From an uncultured Clostridia bacterium (GTDB taxonomy: Bacteria; Bacillota; Clostridia; UBA1381): a DNA stretch of 64,000 bases. The stretch is from NCBI GenBank assembly GCA_947627795.1, contig CANQXJ010000001.1, positions 1 through 64,000 on the forward strand, written 5' to 3'. The notes beneath the pieces are model-generated. The model worked only from the letters and a program-made list of their open reading frames with translations, had not been told where the DNA came from and did not search any database. This document shows, piece after piece, positions 1 to 9,222 of the stretch. Made by a program: the position numbers and the translations under genes. How positions within the stretch are numbered: position 1 is the stretch's first letter; the number at the start of each line of letters is the position of its first letter.

Positions 1-1335
1 ATAGTCGATTACGTGAGCGACGCGGTGGGCGAAAAGCGGCTCACCGACGTTGTGACGTGGGAAACCGAGCGCAGCGGACGCGACAGGGAGGACAAGGACG
101 ACTACAAAATGAAGATGCAGATAGCGTTCTGCTTCTCGAATGATGTGAATATGCTTGAATACTATCACAATTCGAGCTTCTTGGAGCACGGCGGCTCGCC
201 TGATAAAGCTGTAAAAAACGCGTTCGTGTACGCGATCGACAGGTATTTAAAGCAAAACAACAAATATAATAAGAACGAATCGAAAATAAATTTCAACGAC
301 GTCGCCGACAGTCTCGCGCTTGTGATTAACTCGTTTTCAACGCAGACAAGCTATGAGAATCAGACCAAAAAGGCAATAAACAACAAGTTTATTCAGGATG
401 CTATGACGGAATTTCTGCGCGCGCAGCTTGAGGTGTATTTCATTGAGAACAAAAACGACGCGGAAAAAATTGCGAATCAAGTGCTCGTAAACAAGCGCAG
501 CCGCGAAAAGGCGGAGAGCGCGAGAATAGACATAAAGAAGAAGCTCTCGGGCTCAATGGACGTTACGAACAAGGTGGAAAAATTCGTGCCGTGCAGATTG
601 AAGGATCCGTCGAAATGCGAGGTCTATATAGTGGAGGGCGACTCGGCGCTCGGCTCGGTAAAGCTGGCGAGAGACGCGTCGTTCCAGGCTGTAATGCCGC
701 TTCGCGGTAAAATTTTAAACTGCCTTAAAGCGGATTATCCGAAGATTTTCAAAAGCGACGTAATAGTTGATTTAATACGTGTGCTCGGCTGCGGAGTGGA
801 GATAAAAACGAAGCACAACAAGGACTTCGGCGGCTTTGATTTGAACAGTCTGCGCTGGGATAAAGTGATCGTCTGCACCGACGCGGACGTGGACGGCTAT
901 CATATAAGAACGCAGGTGCTGACGATGATATACCGCCTGATGCCTACGCTTATCGAAGCGGGTAAGGTGTATATCGCCGAATCTCCGCTTTACGAAATAG
1001 CTATCACGAAAACAAAGCGCAAGGGCGAGCAGCTTTTCGCGTACACCGACGCGGAAAAGGACGCTATTGTGGAGAAGCTCGCCAAAGAGGGCTTGTCAAA
1101 GGATAAGGATGATTTCGACATAAAGCGCTCGAAGGGCTTAGGCGAAAACGAGCCCGACATGATGAGCCTCACGACAATGAACCCCGCCACGCGCCGGCTT
1201 ATCCGCGTAACCCCCGAAAGCATGGAACGCACCGCCATGATGTTCGATATGCTCTTAGGCGACGATTTACAAAAACGCAAGGACTATATAGCCGAAAAAG
1301 GCGCATTGTATACGGAAATGTTAGATCTATCATAG
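1..1335 (+). CDS. Type II topoisomerase subunit B (GyrB/ParE-like), 5' truncated by window edge
   Basis: This is the ATPase/TOPRIM subunit of a type II DNA topoisomerase, which with the downstream A subunit relaxes or decatenates DNA. The reading frame is open from base 1, so the N-terminal GHKL ATPase domain lies outside the window. Visible are the transducer part with an ENQTK motif (the lysine that contacts ATP in GyrB is the K of QTK), the TOPRIM domain with YIVEGDSA and the metal-binding DADVDG, and a C-terminal tail with KGLGE. The TOPRIM loop reads EGDSALGS where ordinary GyrB has EGDSAGGS, so this is a divergent clostridial type rather than housekeeping gyrase; no gyrase-specific insertion is visible. 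Gyrase versus topoisomerase IV cannot be settled from this fragment. The A-subunit gene follows after a 159-bp gap filled mostly by a repeat. Confidence 0.9.
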   Translation: MVDYVSDAVGEKRLTDVVTWETERSGRDREDKDDYKMKMQIAFCFSNDVNMLEYYHNSSFLEHGGSPDKAVKNAFVYAIDRYLKQNNKYNKNESKINFNDVADSLALVINSFSTQTSYENQTKKAINNKFIQDAMTEFLRAQLEVYFIENKNDAEKIANQVLVNKRSREKAESARIDIKKKLSGSMDVTNKVEKFVPCRLKDPSKCEVYIVEGDSALGSVKLARDASFQAVMPLRGKILNCLKADYPKIFKSDVIVDLIRVLGCGVEIKTKHNKDFGGFDLNSLRWDKVIVCTDADVDGYHIRTQVLTMIYRLMPTLIEAGKVYIAESPLYEIAITKTKRKGEQLFAYTDAEKDAIVEKLAKEGLSKDKDDFDIKRSKGLGENEPDMMSLTTMNPATRRLIRVTPESMERTAMMFDMLLGDDLQKRKDYIAEKGALYTEMLDLS

Positions 1336-1340
1336 ATGAT

Positions 1341-1456
1341 TTAGCCTCCCTTGTCAAAGGGAGGGGGACCGCGTAGCGGTGGAGGGATTCAAGTTTTAAA
1401 TAGCGAAGGAATCCCCCAGTCAGCTACGCTGACAGCCCCCCTTTAACAAGGGGGCC
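1341..1456. repeat. Palindromic MITE-like dispersed repeat between topoisomerase genes
   Basis: This roughly 116-bp element is built of nested palindromes. Its ends are inverted copies: CCTCCCTTGTCAAAGGGAGG near 1345-1364 on the left, and a block at 1436-1456 whose reverse complement reads GGCCCCCTTGTTAAAGGGGG. Inside are short hairpins at 1368-1380 (ACCGCGTAGCGGT) and 1419-1433 (GTCAGCTACGCTGAC), plus a GGGATTC/GAATCCC pair. No ORF or transposase is present, so it looks like a non-autonomous repeat. I recall similar CCTCCCTT...AAGGGAGG elements in many gut Clostridia, which is recollection and not a search result. It lies within a probable two-gene operon and would fold strongly in the mRNA. 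Confidence 0.8.
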
Positions 1457-1494
1457 TTTCGTAGCAGTTATCAAATAAACAGGAGAAAACACAC

Positions 1495-3711
1495 ATGCCA
1501 AGAAAAAAACAAGAACCAATCATAATAAAACCCGCGCCGATAGAGGAACAGCCCGTCACGCAGACGCTTGAAAAAAACTTCATGCCCTACGCGATGAGCG
1601 TTATAATGTCGCGCGCGATACCCGAAATCGACGGCTTAAAGCCCGCGCACAGGAAGCTTCTCTATACGATGTACAAAATGGGGCTTCTCGACGGCAAGCT
1701 AACGAAATCGGCGAACGTGGTCGGGCAGACGATGAAATTAAATCCCCACGGCGACGCGGCGATTTACGAAACAATGGTGCGTCTGACGCGCGGAAACGAG
1801 TCGCTTCTGCACCCGCTTGTGGAGTCGAAGGGTAACTTCGGCAAGCAGTATTCGCGCGATATGGCGTACGCGGCTTCGAGATATACCGAGGTAAAGTTAG
1901 AGCCTATCTGCCGCGAGCTGTTCGGCGACATAAACAAGGACACGGTGCCGTTCGTGGACAGCTACGACGGCGAAATGAAGGAGCCGACGCTGCTCCCCGT
2001 GACGTTCCCGAACGTGCTCGTAAACCCCAATCAGGGAATCGCGGTCGGAATGGCGAGCAATATCTGCTCGTTCAATCTGCGCGAGGTATGCGAGGCGGCT
2101 ATAGTGTGCCTCAAAAGCGACAAGGTCACGGCTGACGAGCTGCTTGAAATAATGCCCGCGCCAGACTTCCCGCTCGGCGCGAAGCTGATTTACAACAAGG
2201 ACGAAATGCGCGCGATATACGAAACGGGACGCGGTAGCTTCAAGCTCCGCGCGAGATACAATTACGATAAATCCAACAACTGCATAGAGGTGACGGAGAT
2301 CCCGTACACAACCACATCCGAGGCGATAATCGGAAAAATCATGGAGCTTATCAAGGCGGGCAAGCTTCGCGAGGTGTCCGACGCGCGCGACGAAACAGGG
2401 CTTTCGGGCTTTAAGGTAACTCTCGATTTAAAGCGCGGCACAGATCCCGACGCGCTCATGACAAAGCTGTATAAGCTGACTCCCTTGGAGGACAGCTTCA
2501 GCTGCAATTTCAACATACTCATAAAAAGCGTCCCGATGGTGCTCGGAATAAAGGACATCCTGCTGCACTGGATAGATTTCCGCATGGGCTGCGTGAAAAA
2601 CAGTCTGAAATACGACATAAAGAAAAAAAGCGACAGGCTGCATCTGCTGACCGGTCTTAAAAAAATACTGCTCGACATAGACAAAGCCGTGTCGATAATC
2701 CGCCGCACCGAGCGCGAACAGGACGTTGTCCCGAACCTCATGGACGGCTTCGGCATAGACGAGATACAGGCGGAGTATATCGCGGAAATAAAGCTGAGAA
2801 ATTTAAACCGCGAGTACATTTTGAATAAGACAGCCGAAATAGAGAAGCTCATGGAGGAACTGGAGGAGCTTAACCGCATACTCGCGAGCGACAAGGAGAT
2901 AAAAAAGCTTATCGCGAAGCAGCTTAGGGAAATAGCGAAAAAGTACGGCAAGGACAGGAAAACGGAGCTTATCAGCGGCGAGAACTTGGACGTATATAAG
3001 GAGGAGCACCACATAGAGGATTACGCTCTCACTATCTTCTTCACGCGCGAAAACTATATAAAGAAGGTTTCGGCGGTATCGCTGCGTTCGACGACGACCG
3101 AACATAAGCTCAAGGAGGACGACGAGGTCATTCAGACGATCGAAACTACGAATAAATCGGAGCTTATATTCTTCTCGAACAAGTGCGCCGCGTACAAGAT
3201 GAAAACGTACGATTTAGCCGACTCGAAGGTAAGCGCGATGGGCGAATATCTCCCGGGAATATTGGGGCTTGAAGATGACGAGAAAATATTGTATACTGTA
3301 GTTACGACAGATTACTCGGGCATGATGCTGTTCACGTTCAAGAACGGCAAAATGGCGAAGGTGGAGCTTAAAAATTACGAAACGAAAACGAACAGGAAAA
3401 AGCTCGTAGGCGCGTACAGCGATAAGTCGCCGGTGTGCGATATACGCTTTATCGAGAAGGACGAGGATATCGTGGTCATGTCGGACAATAATAAGGTTTT
3501 ATGTCTCAACACCGAAAAAGTGCCGCTCAAAGCCACAAAGAGCACTCAGGGCGTACAGGTCATGACGCTCAAAAAGAAGGGCGCGAAGATAGCGAGAGTG
3601 ATGAAAGCGGAGGACAGCGGACTGGAAAATCTGAAATACTACACCACGAAAAACATTCCGGCGGTCGGCTGTTTTCTGAAAAAAGAGGATTCGCAGATGA
3701 GCTTATTATAA
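1495..3711 (+). CDS. Type II topoisomerase subunit A (GyrA/ParC-like)
   Basis: This is the DNA breakage-reunion subunit that partners the upstream B subunit. The 738-residue protein has the family opening FMPYAMSVIMSRAIPEIDGL (about 29-48), the winged-helix region, and the catalytic tyrosine Y130 in AASRYTE. A long coiled-coil tower follows (about 370-480) and then a degenerate C-terminal beta-pinwheel from about 510. The gyrase-specific GyrA box (QRRGGKG-like) is absent, so a topoisomerase IV/ParC-like role is more likely than supercoiling. The quinolone-determining segment reads NPHGDAAIYE: the position of the usual Ser83 is Ala88 and Asp87 is Glu92. Start ATG 1495 is preceded by ACAGGAGA. 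A divergent clostridial paralogue is the best reading. Confidence 0.9.
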   Translation: MPRKKQEPIIIKPAPIEEQPVTQTLEKNFMPYAMSVIMSRAIPEIDGLKPAHRKLLYTMYKMGLLDGKLTKSANVVGQTMKLNPHGDAAIYETMVRLTRGNESLLHPLVESKGNFGKQYSRDMAYAASRYTEVKLEPICRELFGDINKDTVPFVDSYDGEMKEPTLLPVTFPNVLVNPNQGIAVGMASNICSFNLREVCEAAIVCLKSDKVTADELLEIMPAPDFPLGAKLIYNKDEMRAIYETGRGSFKLRARYNYDKSNNCIEVTEIPYTTTSEAIIGKIMELIKAGKLREVSDARDETGLSGFKVTLDLKRGTDPDALMTKLYKLTPLEDSFSCNFNILIKSVPMVLGIKDILLHWIDFRMGCVKNSLKYDIKKKSDRLHLLTGLKKILLDIDKAVSIIRRTEREQDVVPNLMDGFGIDEIQAEYIAEIKLRNLNREYILNKTAEIEKLMEELEELNRILASDKEIKKLIAKQLREIAKKYGKDRKTELISGENLDVYKEEHHIEDYALTIFFTRENYIKKVSAVSLRSTTTEHKLKEDDEVIQTIETTNKSELIFFSNKCAAYKMKTYDLADSKVSAMGEYLPGILGLEDDEKILYTVVTTDYSGMMLFTFKNGKMAKVELKNYETKTNRKKLVGAYSDKSPVCDIRFIEKDEDIVVMSDNNKVLCLNTEKVPLKATKSTQGVQVMTLKKKGAKIARVMKAEDSGLENLKYYTTKNIPAVGCFLKKEDSQMSLL

Positions 3712-3736
3712 CGCCCGCAGCACGGCGAACAACCCC

Positions 3737-3761
3737 CGTAGGGGCGGTCATTGGCCGCCCG
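3737..3761 (+). repeat. Dispersed palindromic repeat, copy A (upstream of citrate synthase)
   Basis: CGTAGGGGCGGTCATTGGCC followed by GCCCG forms a GGGCGG...CCGCCC hairpin. The same unit occurs inverted at 5228-5251, directly after the citrate synthase stop codon, differing by one G. The rest of 3712-3852 shows only the ribosome site (GGAAAGGA) of the next gene. Confidence 0.8.
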
Positions 3762-3852
3762 TGCATAGTACGGTCATCATGTATTTCCGGAACACAGACA
3801 CATATATTCAATAAAAGATAACGCGCAAAAACGCGGAAAGGACAGTGACGAT

Positions 3853-5226
3853 ATGAACAGTAAAACAATAACGGAAGCAAGGCAAATGCTGGGCGAGCAT
3901 TTCGGCGCGAAGGCGGCTAATATTTACACGCCGTTCCCGCGCGAAATATTTAAAAAATACGACGTAAAACGCGGTTTAAGAAACGACGACGGCACGGGCG
4001 TTGTCGCGGGTCTTACGGCGGTCGGCTCGGTCAACGGCTACTATATAGAGGACGGCGAGAAGATCCCTATGGAGGGACATCTCCGCTACAGGGGCTACGA
4101 TATTTTAGATTTGGTACGAAACTGCGAAAAGGAGAACCGCTTCGGCTTCGAGGAGGTAGTGTATCTCCTGCTGTTCGGCGATTTGCCCGAAAAAGGCGAG
4201 CTTGAAAATTTTTCAAAGCTGATAGGTAAAATGCGTACGCTCCCGCACGGCTTCGCGGAGGATATGATTTTGAAAGCGCCGAGCACGAATATAATGAACA
4301 AAATGGCGCGCTCGGTACTCGCGTTTTACTCGTACGACGGAAACCCCGACGATCTGAGCCTCGGAAACATTCTCCGTCAGTCGGTTGAGCTGATAGCGCG
4401 TCTGCCCGTCACGGCGGCGTACGGCTATCAGGCGAAGAACCACTACTACGAGGGCGGCAGCCTGTATCTTCACACGCCGCAGCCCGACTTATCGACGGCG
4501 GAAAACCTGCTGTTCATGCTTCGCCCCGACAACAAGTACACGCGCGAAGAGGCGGAAATGCTTGATTTGATGCTCATGGTCCACGCGGAGCACGGCGGCG
4601 GAAACAACTCGGCGTTTACCGCGAGAGTGGTATCGTCGTCGGGCACGGATACATACTCGGCTGTCGCGGCGGCTATAGGCTCGCTTAAAGGGCCCAAGCA
4701 CGGCGGCGCGAACGCTAAGGTAATGGGCATGATGGAGGAAATAAAGGCGAACGTAAAGGACTGGAAGGACGAGGGCGAGGTTTCGGACTATCTCGTTAAA
4801 ATCCTTAAAAAGGACGCGTTCGACCGGTCGGGCTTAATTTACGGAATGGGACACGCGATATACACCTACAGCGATCCCCGATGCGTGCTTTTAAAAGAAA
4901 AAGCGTCGCAGCTTGTGGGATTAAAGCCCGAGTTTGAGGACGAGTATAATTTGTACTGCCTGATAGAAAGGCTCACTCCGGCGCTTTTCGCGGAGGTAAG
5001 GCATAATTCAAAGGTGATGTGCGCGAACGTAGATATGTATTCGGGATTCGTTTACAAAATGCTCGGCATTCCGAGCGATATGTACACGCCGCTGTTCGCA
5101 ATTTCGAGAATAGCAGGCTGGAGCGCGCATATACTCGAGGAGGTTCAGGGCGGCGCGAGAATTATCCGTCCGGCGTACAAATCTATCTCAAAAAGCAAAG
5201 AATACATAAAATTAGAGGACAGATAA
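3853..5226 (+). CDS. Citrate synthase
   Basis: It condenses acetyl-CoA with oxaloacetate to citrate in the cytoplasm. The 457-residue length and motifs match type II citrate synthases of Firmicutes: an N-terminal helical extension, EGHLRYRGYDI (about 74-84), the active-site histidine segment HAEHGGGNNS (244-253), GPKHGGAN (280-287, His283), and MGHAIYTYSDPR (332-343) with the substrate-binding His334 and Arg343. No aconitase or isocitrate dehydrogenase gene is near, so a partial oxidative branch towards 2-oxoglutarate and glutamate is inferred; gltB-gltD lies 55 kb away in the window. The start at 3853 has GGAAAGGA upstream. The gene is bracketed by inverted copies of a 24-25-bp repeat. Confidence 0.95.
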   Translation: MNSKTITEARQMLGEHFGAKAANIYTPFPREIFKKYDVKRGLRNDDGTGVVAGLTAVGSVNGYYIEDGEKIPMEGHLRYRGYDILDLVRNCEKENRFGFEEVVYLLLFGDLPEKGELENFSKLIGKMRTLPHGFAEDMILKAPSTNIMNKMARSVLAFYSYDGNPDDLSLGNILRQSVELIARLPVTAAYGYQAKNHYYEGGSLYLHTPQPDLSTAENLLFMLRPDNKYTREEAEMLDLMLMVHAEHGGGNNSAFTARVVSSSGTDTYSAVAAAIGSLKGPKHGGANAKVMGMMEEIKANVKDWKDEGEVSDYLVKILKKDAFDRSGLIYGMGHAIYTYSDPRCVLLKEKASQLVGLKPEFEDEYNLYCLIERLTPALFAEVRHNSKVMCANVDMYSGFVYKMLGIPSDMYTPLFAISRIAGWSAHILEEVQGGARIIRPAYKSISKSKEYIKLEDR

Positions 5227-5227
5227 A

Positions 5228-5251
5228 CGGGCGGCCAATGACCGCCCTACG
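5228..5251 (-). repeat. Dispersed palindromic repeat, copy B (inverted, downstream of citrate synthase)
   Basis: The reverse complement of this segment is copy A at 3737-3761 minus one G. It starts two bases after the citrate synthase stop codon, so it could also act as a transcript-end hairpin. Confidence 0.8.
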
Positions 5252-5300
5252 GATTTTACGCGTAGGACGGCGGTAAAAATAAAATAACGGGAGAGAAATT

Positions 5301-6032
5301 ATGGATAAAGTAAATATACTCGGCGTAAAGGTTGATACAGCCACTATTGACGAAGCGGTAAGCACTATTTTGGGCTTTCTCGATGAGGACAAATTCCATT
5401 CGGTATTCACGCCGAATTCCGAAATAATCATGGCTGCGTACAAGGATCCGGAATTCTGCGGGCTTTTAAACCGCGCGTCGCTTCTTACTGCCGACGGGAT
5501 AGGCGTGGTTTACGCGTCGAAAATACTCAAAAAGCCGATAACCGAGCGCGCGGCGGGATACGACATAGCGTGTAAATTAATTGAAAAAATAAACAATACC
5601 GAGCACAAGCTGTTCCTTTTCGGCGGAAAGCCGGGCGTCGCGGAGGAAGCGGAAACGAATTTACTAAAAAAATATCCGTACCTCAATATCGTCGGCACGC
5701 GCAACGGCTATTTTAAGCCCGAGGATGAAGCCGATATTGTCGCGGAGATCAACGCGTCGGGCGCTGATTTGCTGTTCGTGTGTCTCGGCGCTCCGAAGCA
5801 GGAACAGTGGATAGACCGCCATAAGGACGAGCTGAACGTCCGCGCGGCAATGGGAATCGGCGGCAGTCTCGATATATTCGCGGAACGCACCGAGCGCGCG
5901 CCGGAGTTTTTCTGCAAAACGGGACTTGAATGGTTCTACAGATTATGCAAGGAGCCGTGGCGCGCGGGGAGAATGATGGAGCTTCCGAAGTTCGCGGCGA
6001 CGGTCATCGCGAAGGGGAGGAAATATCAATAG
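5301..6032 (+). CDS. tagA: WecG/TagA/CpsF-family glycosyltransferase
   Basis: This family (GT26) transfers N-acetylmannosamine or a related sugar onto lipid-linked GlcNAc-diphospho-undecaprenol at the inner membrane face, the committed step of wall teichoic acid or secondary wall polymer synthesis. The 243-residue protein has the family motifs TPNSEIIMAA (about 37-46), TADGIGVV (63-70, with the catalytic-base Asp), and LGAPKQEQW (about 165-173), followed by GGSLDIFAERTERAP. There is no signal peptide; the C-terminal basic helix probably touches the membrane. ATG 5301 is preceded by GGGAGAGAA. The context fits secondary wall polymer synthesis, since a CsaB-type pyruvyltransferase, MurJ and an SLH protein occur in the same window. 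The true sugar donor is not shown by the sequence. Confidence 0.88.
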   Translation: MDKVNILGVKVDTATIDEAVSTILGFLDEDKFHSVFTPNSEIIMAAYKDPEFCGLLNRASLLTADGIGVVYASKILKKPITERAAGYDIACKLIEKINNTEHKLFLFGGKPGVAEEAETNLLKKYPYLNIVGTRNGYFKPEDEADIVAEINASGADLLFVCLGAPKQEQWIDRHKDELNVRAAMGIGGSLDIFAERTERAPEFFCKTGLEWFYRLCKEPWRAGRMMELPKFAATVIAKGRKYQ

Positions 6033-6081
6033 ACAGATTTTCTTGACGCTTGTATACTTAACGAAAAAGGAGATAATTGTT

Positions 6082-7614
6082 ATGAAAAAAGCAGCGGTTT
6101 TAATCGCGTGCGTATTTGCGGTGCTTTTCAGCGCGGCTGCTGTCCGCGCCGAAGGGATAAGCATTACTATAAACGGCGCGCCGCTTGAATGCGACGCTCC
6201 GCCGAGAAACGTAAATGACAGAGTTCTCGTTCCCGTTAGAGCAATATTTGAGGCTCTCGGCGCAGAGGTGTCGTGGGACGGAGAGAATAACACTGTCTGG
6301 GCAAGCAAGAACGGCGAGTTCATGTCGCTTGAGATAAATTCGCCGCAAATGGGTATGGGAATTACGAAATCAAACGGCGAAGCCGCGTGGACCGACACGG
6401 TTACTCTCGACGTGCCCGCTATGATCATGGATGACCGCACATTTGTGCCGGTGAGAGCCGTTTCAGAAGCTATGAAGGCAAAGGTGTGGTGGAGCGGAAA
6501 TTCGCAGACCGTCGCGATAACTCAGCCAACGTCGGAGGGCAGAATATACTATACCTCAGCCACTGACGGGAACAGGCTGTATTCAATCGACTCAAACGGA
6601 GGAAACCGCCGTAAGGTGCTTGACAAGAGCGTGAATACTCTGAGGTACTATGACGATTACGTGTATTATTATGTAGACGGCGAGGGGACGGTTCTTCACC
6701 GCGTGGATCAGTTCACCGGTATGGAGCAGACAATGACATACGAGGATACATACGTGCTCGGCGCGGACGACGCGTATATTTATTTCGTTGAGGGAACAAG
6801 CACGCCGAGGTATGCCGGCTCGCTTTATAGGATGAGCTTTGACGGGACGAATAAGCTGCTTTTGACAAACGATAAGGTAAAATACGCTGAGATGCACGGA
6901 GATTACATATACTACAACATAGACGGCGACGACAGGATGTATGTCCTGTCAAAGGACGGCTCGTTCCAAAACACCATGTCCTTGGGCGATAATATCACGC
7001 TTTATCCGTTCAACTGCTCGTTTATTAACGGACGCGTGTTCGTGGAAAACCACGCTTGGTACCATAATATATTCAGGTTTGACGCGCAGGGCTACGGCGG
7101 CAGCTCAATCAATAACCGCGGCTCGATGATATGTGCTAACCAGCAGGAAACCGACACGCTTCTTTACGTGGACATGGATAATCAGAACATATGCGGCGTA
7201 GGGATAGACGGCGGCAACGACCGTGTGATTGCCGCGGCGGACGAGCAAACCTTCCATACCGAGCTTCTGACGCAATGGGGCAATACGATTTACTATAAAA
7301 ACAAGATGCGCGAGGAGGTTTACAGTATAAACCTCGACGGAAGCGACGGTAAATACGTATGTTATGCGGACGATGTAAAAGCCGTGAACGGGCGGTTGTT
7401 CAGCACGTATGACGGTTTGTATGTAAGCGGTCTTTCGGGCGAGAATATGATTGAAATTTACAAAGGAAATATCGCGGATTACAAAATTATCGGTAACAAC
7501 GCGTATGTGAAAAGCGCGGACAGCGGCAGATTATATAAGTCTGATTTTAACGGCTGGCTCGGTCCGCTTACGAGTGACAGCGTGAGCGAATGGGTATGCA
7601 GCTATGCTAAATAA
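6082..7614 (+). CDS. Secreted stalk-domain (copper amine oxidase N-like) protein with DUF5050 propeller
   Basis: This is a predicted cell-surface protein of 510 residues. A signal peptide (MKKAAVLIACVFAVLFSAAA) is followed by two copies of the copper-amine-oxidase-N-type stalk module (about 25-145), recognised by RVLVPVRAIFEALGAEVSWD and RTFVPVRAVSEAMKAKVWW. The remainder resembles DUF5050, a beta-propeller-like repeat region with recurring YYY, DG.. and NLDGSD units (about 150-505). The function is unknown; such proteins are common on clostridial surfaces, and the stalk name does not imply copper or oxidase activity. I chose ATG 6082 because AAGGAG lies nine bases upstream and a signal peptide begins there. 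An upstream in-frame ATG at 6043 would add 13 residues before it. Confidence 0.8.
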   Translation: MKKAAVLIACVFAVLFSAAAVRAEGISITINGAPLECDAPPRNVNDRVLVPVRAIFEALGAEVSWDGENNTVWASKNGEFMSLEINSPQMGMGITKSNGEAAWTDTVTLDVPAMIMDDRTFVPVRAVSEAMKAKVWWSGNSQTVAITQPTSEGRIYYTSATDGNRLYSIDSNGGNRRKVLDKSVNTLRYYDDYVYYYVDGEGTVLHRVDQFTGMEQTMTYEDTYVLGADDAYIYFVEGTSTPRYAGSLYRMSFDGTNKLLLTNDKVKYAEMHGDYIYYNIDGDDRMYVLSKDGSFQNTMSLGDNITLYPFNCSFINGRVFVENHAWYHNIFRFDAQGYGGSSINNRGSMICANQQETDTLLYVDMDNQNICGVGIDGGNDRVIAAADEQTFHTELLTQWGNTIYYKNKMREEVYSINLDGSDGKYVCYADDVKAVNGRLFSTYDGLYVSGLSGENMIEIYKGNIADYKIIGNNAYVKSADSGRLYKSDFNGWLGPLTSDSVSEWVCSYAK

Positions 7615-7632
7615 ATTTTATTAAAAATTATA

Positions 7633-7661
7633 TTGTAATTTTTGTGAAACTGCGATATAAT
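7633..7661 (+). promoter_or_regulatory. Sigma-A-type promoter for cysS
   Basis: TTGTAA (7633-7638) and a perfect TATAAT (7656-7661) are 17 bp apart in an AT-rich gap. The cysS ATG is 39 bases further on. Confidence 0.65.
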
Positions 7662-7699
7662 TAGTATAAATATATATATAAAGGAAATTATAGGGAAAT

Positions 7700-9091
7700 A
7701 TGAAGATATATAACACATTAACAAGAAAGAAAGAGGAATTTGTTCCGATAGATAAAGACGAGGTAAAAATGTACGCGTGCGGGCCGACGGTGTACGACTA
7801 TATCCACATTGGCAACGCGCGTCCGGCGATAGTGTTTGACACAATGCGCCGATACCTCGAATACAGGGGAACAAGGGTAAAGTTCGTGCAGAATTTTACG
7901 GACATAGACGACAAGATGATCAAGCGCGCCAATGAGGAGGGAATCACTGTAAAGGAGCTTGCCGACCGGTTTATAGGCGAATATTTCGACGATGCGAAGG
8001 CGCTCGGTATCGAAAAGGCTACGATCCATCCGAAGGCGACGGAAAACATCGACGCGATAATCGATATTATAAAGCATCTCGTTGACAACGGCTACGCGTA
8101 TGACGTTGACGGAGACGTGTATTTCGCGACCAAGCAGTTCAAGGACTACGGCAAGCTTTCGCAGCAGCCGCTGGAGGATCTCGAAGCGGGAGCGAGAATT
8201 GAAGTAGGCGAGAAAAAGCGCGATCCTATGGACTTCGCCGTATGGAAAAAGCAGAAGAAGGGCGAGCCCGCTTGGGAAAGTCCGTGGGGAATGGGCAGGC
8301 CGGGCTGGCATATAGAGTGCAGCGCAATGGCAAACAAGTATCTCGGCAAGACGATCGACCTTCACGCGGGCGGCGGCGACTTGATTTTCCCGCACCACGA
8401 AAACGAAATCGCTCAAAGCGAATGCGCGAACGGCTGCCAGTTCTCGAATTACTGGATGCACAACGGATATATTAATCTTGACGGAAAGAAAATGAGTAAA
8501 TCGCTCGGCAATTTCTTTACCGTGCGTGACATAAGAAAGAGCTACGACGGCGAGATAATCAGGTTTTTCATTTTGTCGGCGCACTACAGAAGCCCGATAA
8601 ACTTTTCCGACGCGCTGATGGAACAGGCGAAATCGGCTGTCGAGCGTGTTTACACATGCATTGACAATTTGGAATTTATGATGAAAAGCGCGTCCGATAA
8701 AGCGATGGAGGAAACGGAATTATCGGAAAAGCTCGACGGATTCAAGTCGAAATTCATAGAGGCGATGGACGATGATTTAAACACCGCGGGAGCCACGGCG
8801 GCGATATTCGATATAGTGTACGCGGCGAATACCGAGCTGACGAGTGAAAGCTCAAGGGCGATAATCGAAAAAACGCTCGGACTTATCCGCGAGCTCGGCG
8901 GCGTTTTGGGACTGTTCCAAAAAGAAAAGAAGTCGATTGACGCGGAAATAGAGGAATTGATAGAGAAGCGCAGCAAAGCGCGCGCGGAGAAAAACTGGGC
9001 TGAGGCGGACGCTATACGCGATAAGCTGAAGGAAATGAACATAGTTCTCAAAGACACCCCGACGGGCGTTCAATGGAGTTATACCGAGTAA
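7700..9091 (+). CDS. cysS: Cysteinyl-tRNA synthetase
   Basis: It charges tRNA-Cys with cysteine, using ATP. The 463-residue protein has the class I HIGH box as HIGN (36-39) and the KMSKS loop at 264-268. The zinc ligands C27, C207, H232 and E236 fall where the E. coli enzyme has C28, C209, H234 and E238. The C-terminal part contains the DALR-like anticodon helical domain. The start ATG 7700 follows AAGGAA. It has its own promoter and is followed by hairpins, so it is probably a single-gene transcript. Confidence 0.97.
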   Translation: MKIYNTLTRKKEEFVPIDKDEVKMYACGPTVYDYIHIGNARPAIVFDTMRRYLEYRGTRVKFVQNFTDIDDKMIKRANEEGITVKELADRFIGEYFDDAKALGIEKATIHPKATENIDAIIDIIKHLVDNGYAYDVDGDVYFATKQFKDYGKLSQQPLEDLEAGARIEVGEKKRDPMDFAVWKKQKKGEPAWESPWGMGRPGWHIECSAMANKYLGKTIDLHAGGGDLIFPHHENEIAQSECANGCQFSNYWMHNGYINLDGKKMSKSLGNFFTVRDIRKSYDGEIIRFFILSAHYRSPINFSDALMEQAKSAVERVYTCIDNLEFMMKSASDKAMEETELSEKLDGFKSKFIEAMDDDLNTAGATAAIFDIVYAANTELTSESSRAIIEKTLGLIRELGGVLGLFQKEKKSIDAEIEELIEKRSKARAEKNWAEADAIRDKLKEMNIVLKDTPTGVQWSYTE

Positions 9092-9095
9092 GAAA

Positions 9096-9130
9096 ATGAT
9101 TCAGAGCGCGCACCCGCGCGAGCGAATCAT
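9096..9130 (+). terminator. Hairpin after cysS
   Basis: ATGATTC (9096-9102) pairs with GAATCAT (9124-9130), enclosing a GCGCG/CGCGC inner stem. It is followed by AATTTTC, a weak U tract, so termination here may be incomplete. Confidence 0.4.
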
Positions 9131-9160
9131 AATTTTCCGATACCAAGCACGTACAACAAA

Positions 9161-9185
9161 GGCTGTCAGGCGGACAGCCGTTTTT
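9161..9185 (+). terminator. Intrinsic terminator between cysS and pyk
   Basis: GGCTGTC (9161-9167) and GACAGCC (9173-9179) form a 7-bp stem followed by GTTTTT. Confidence 0.75.
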
Positions 9186-9222
9186 ATAAAATAAATATCA
9201 AAACAGAGAGGGGAGTAACATT

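Noticed and set aside
7718-8584. Long minus-strand frame inside cysS
   Set aside because: It is the antisense shadow of a well-conserved synthetase, with no recognisable motif.
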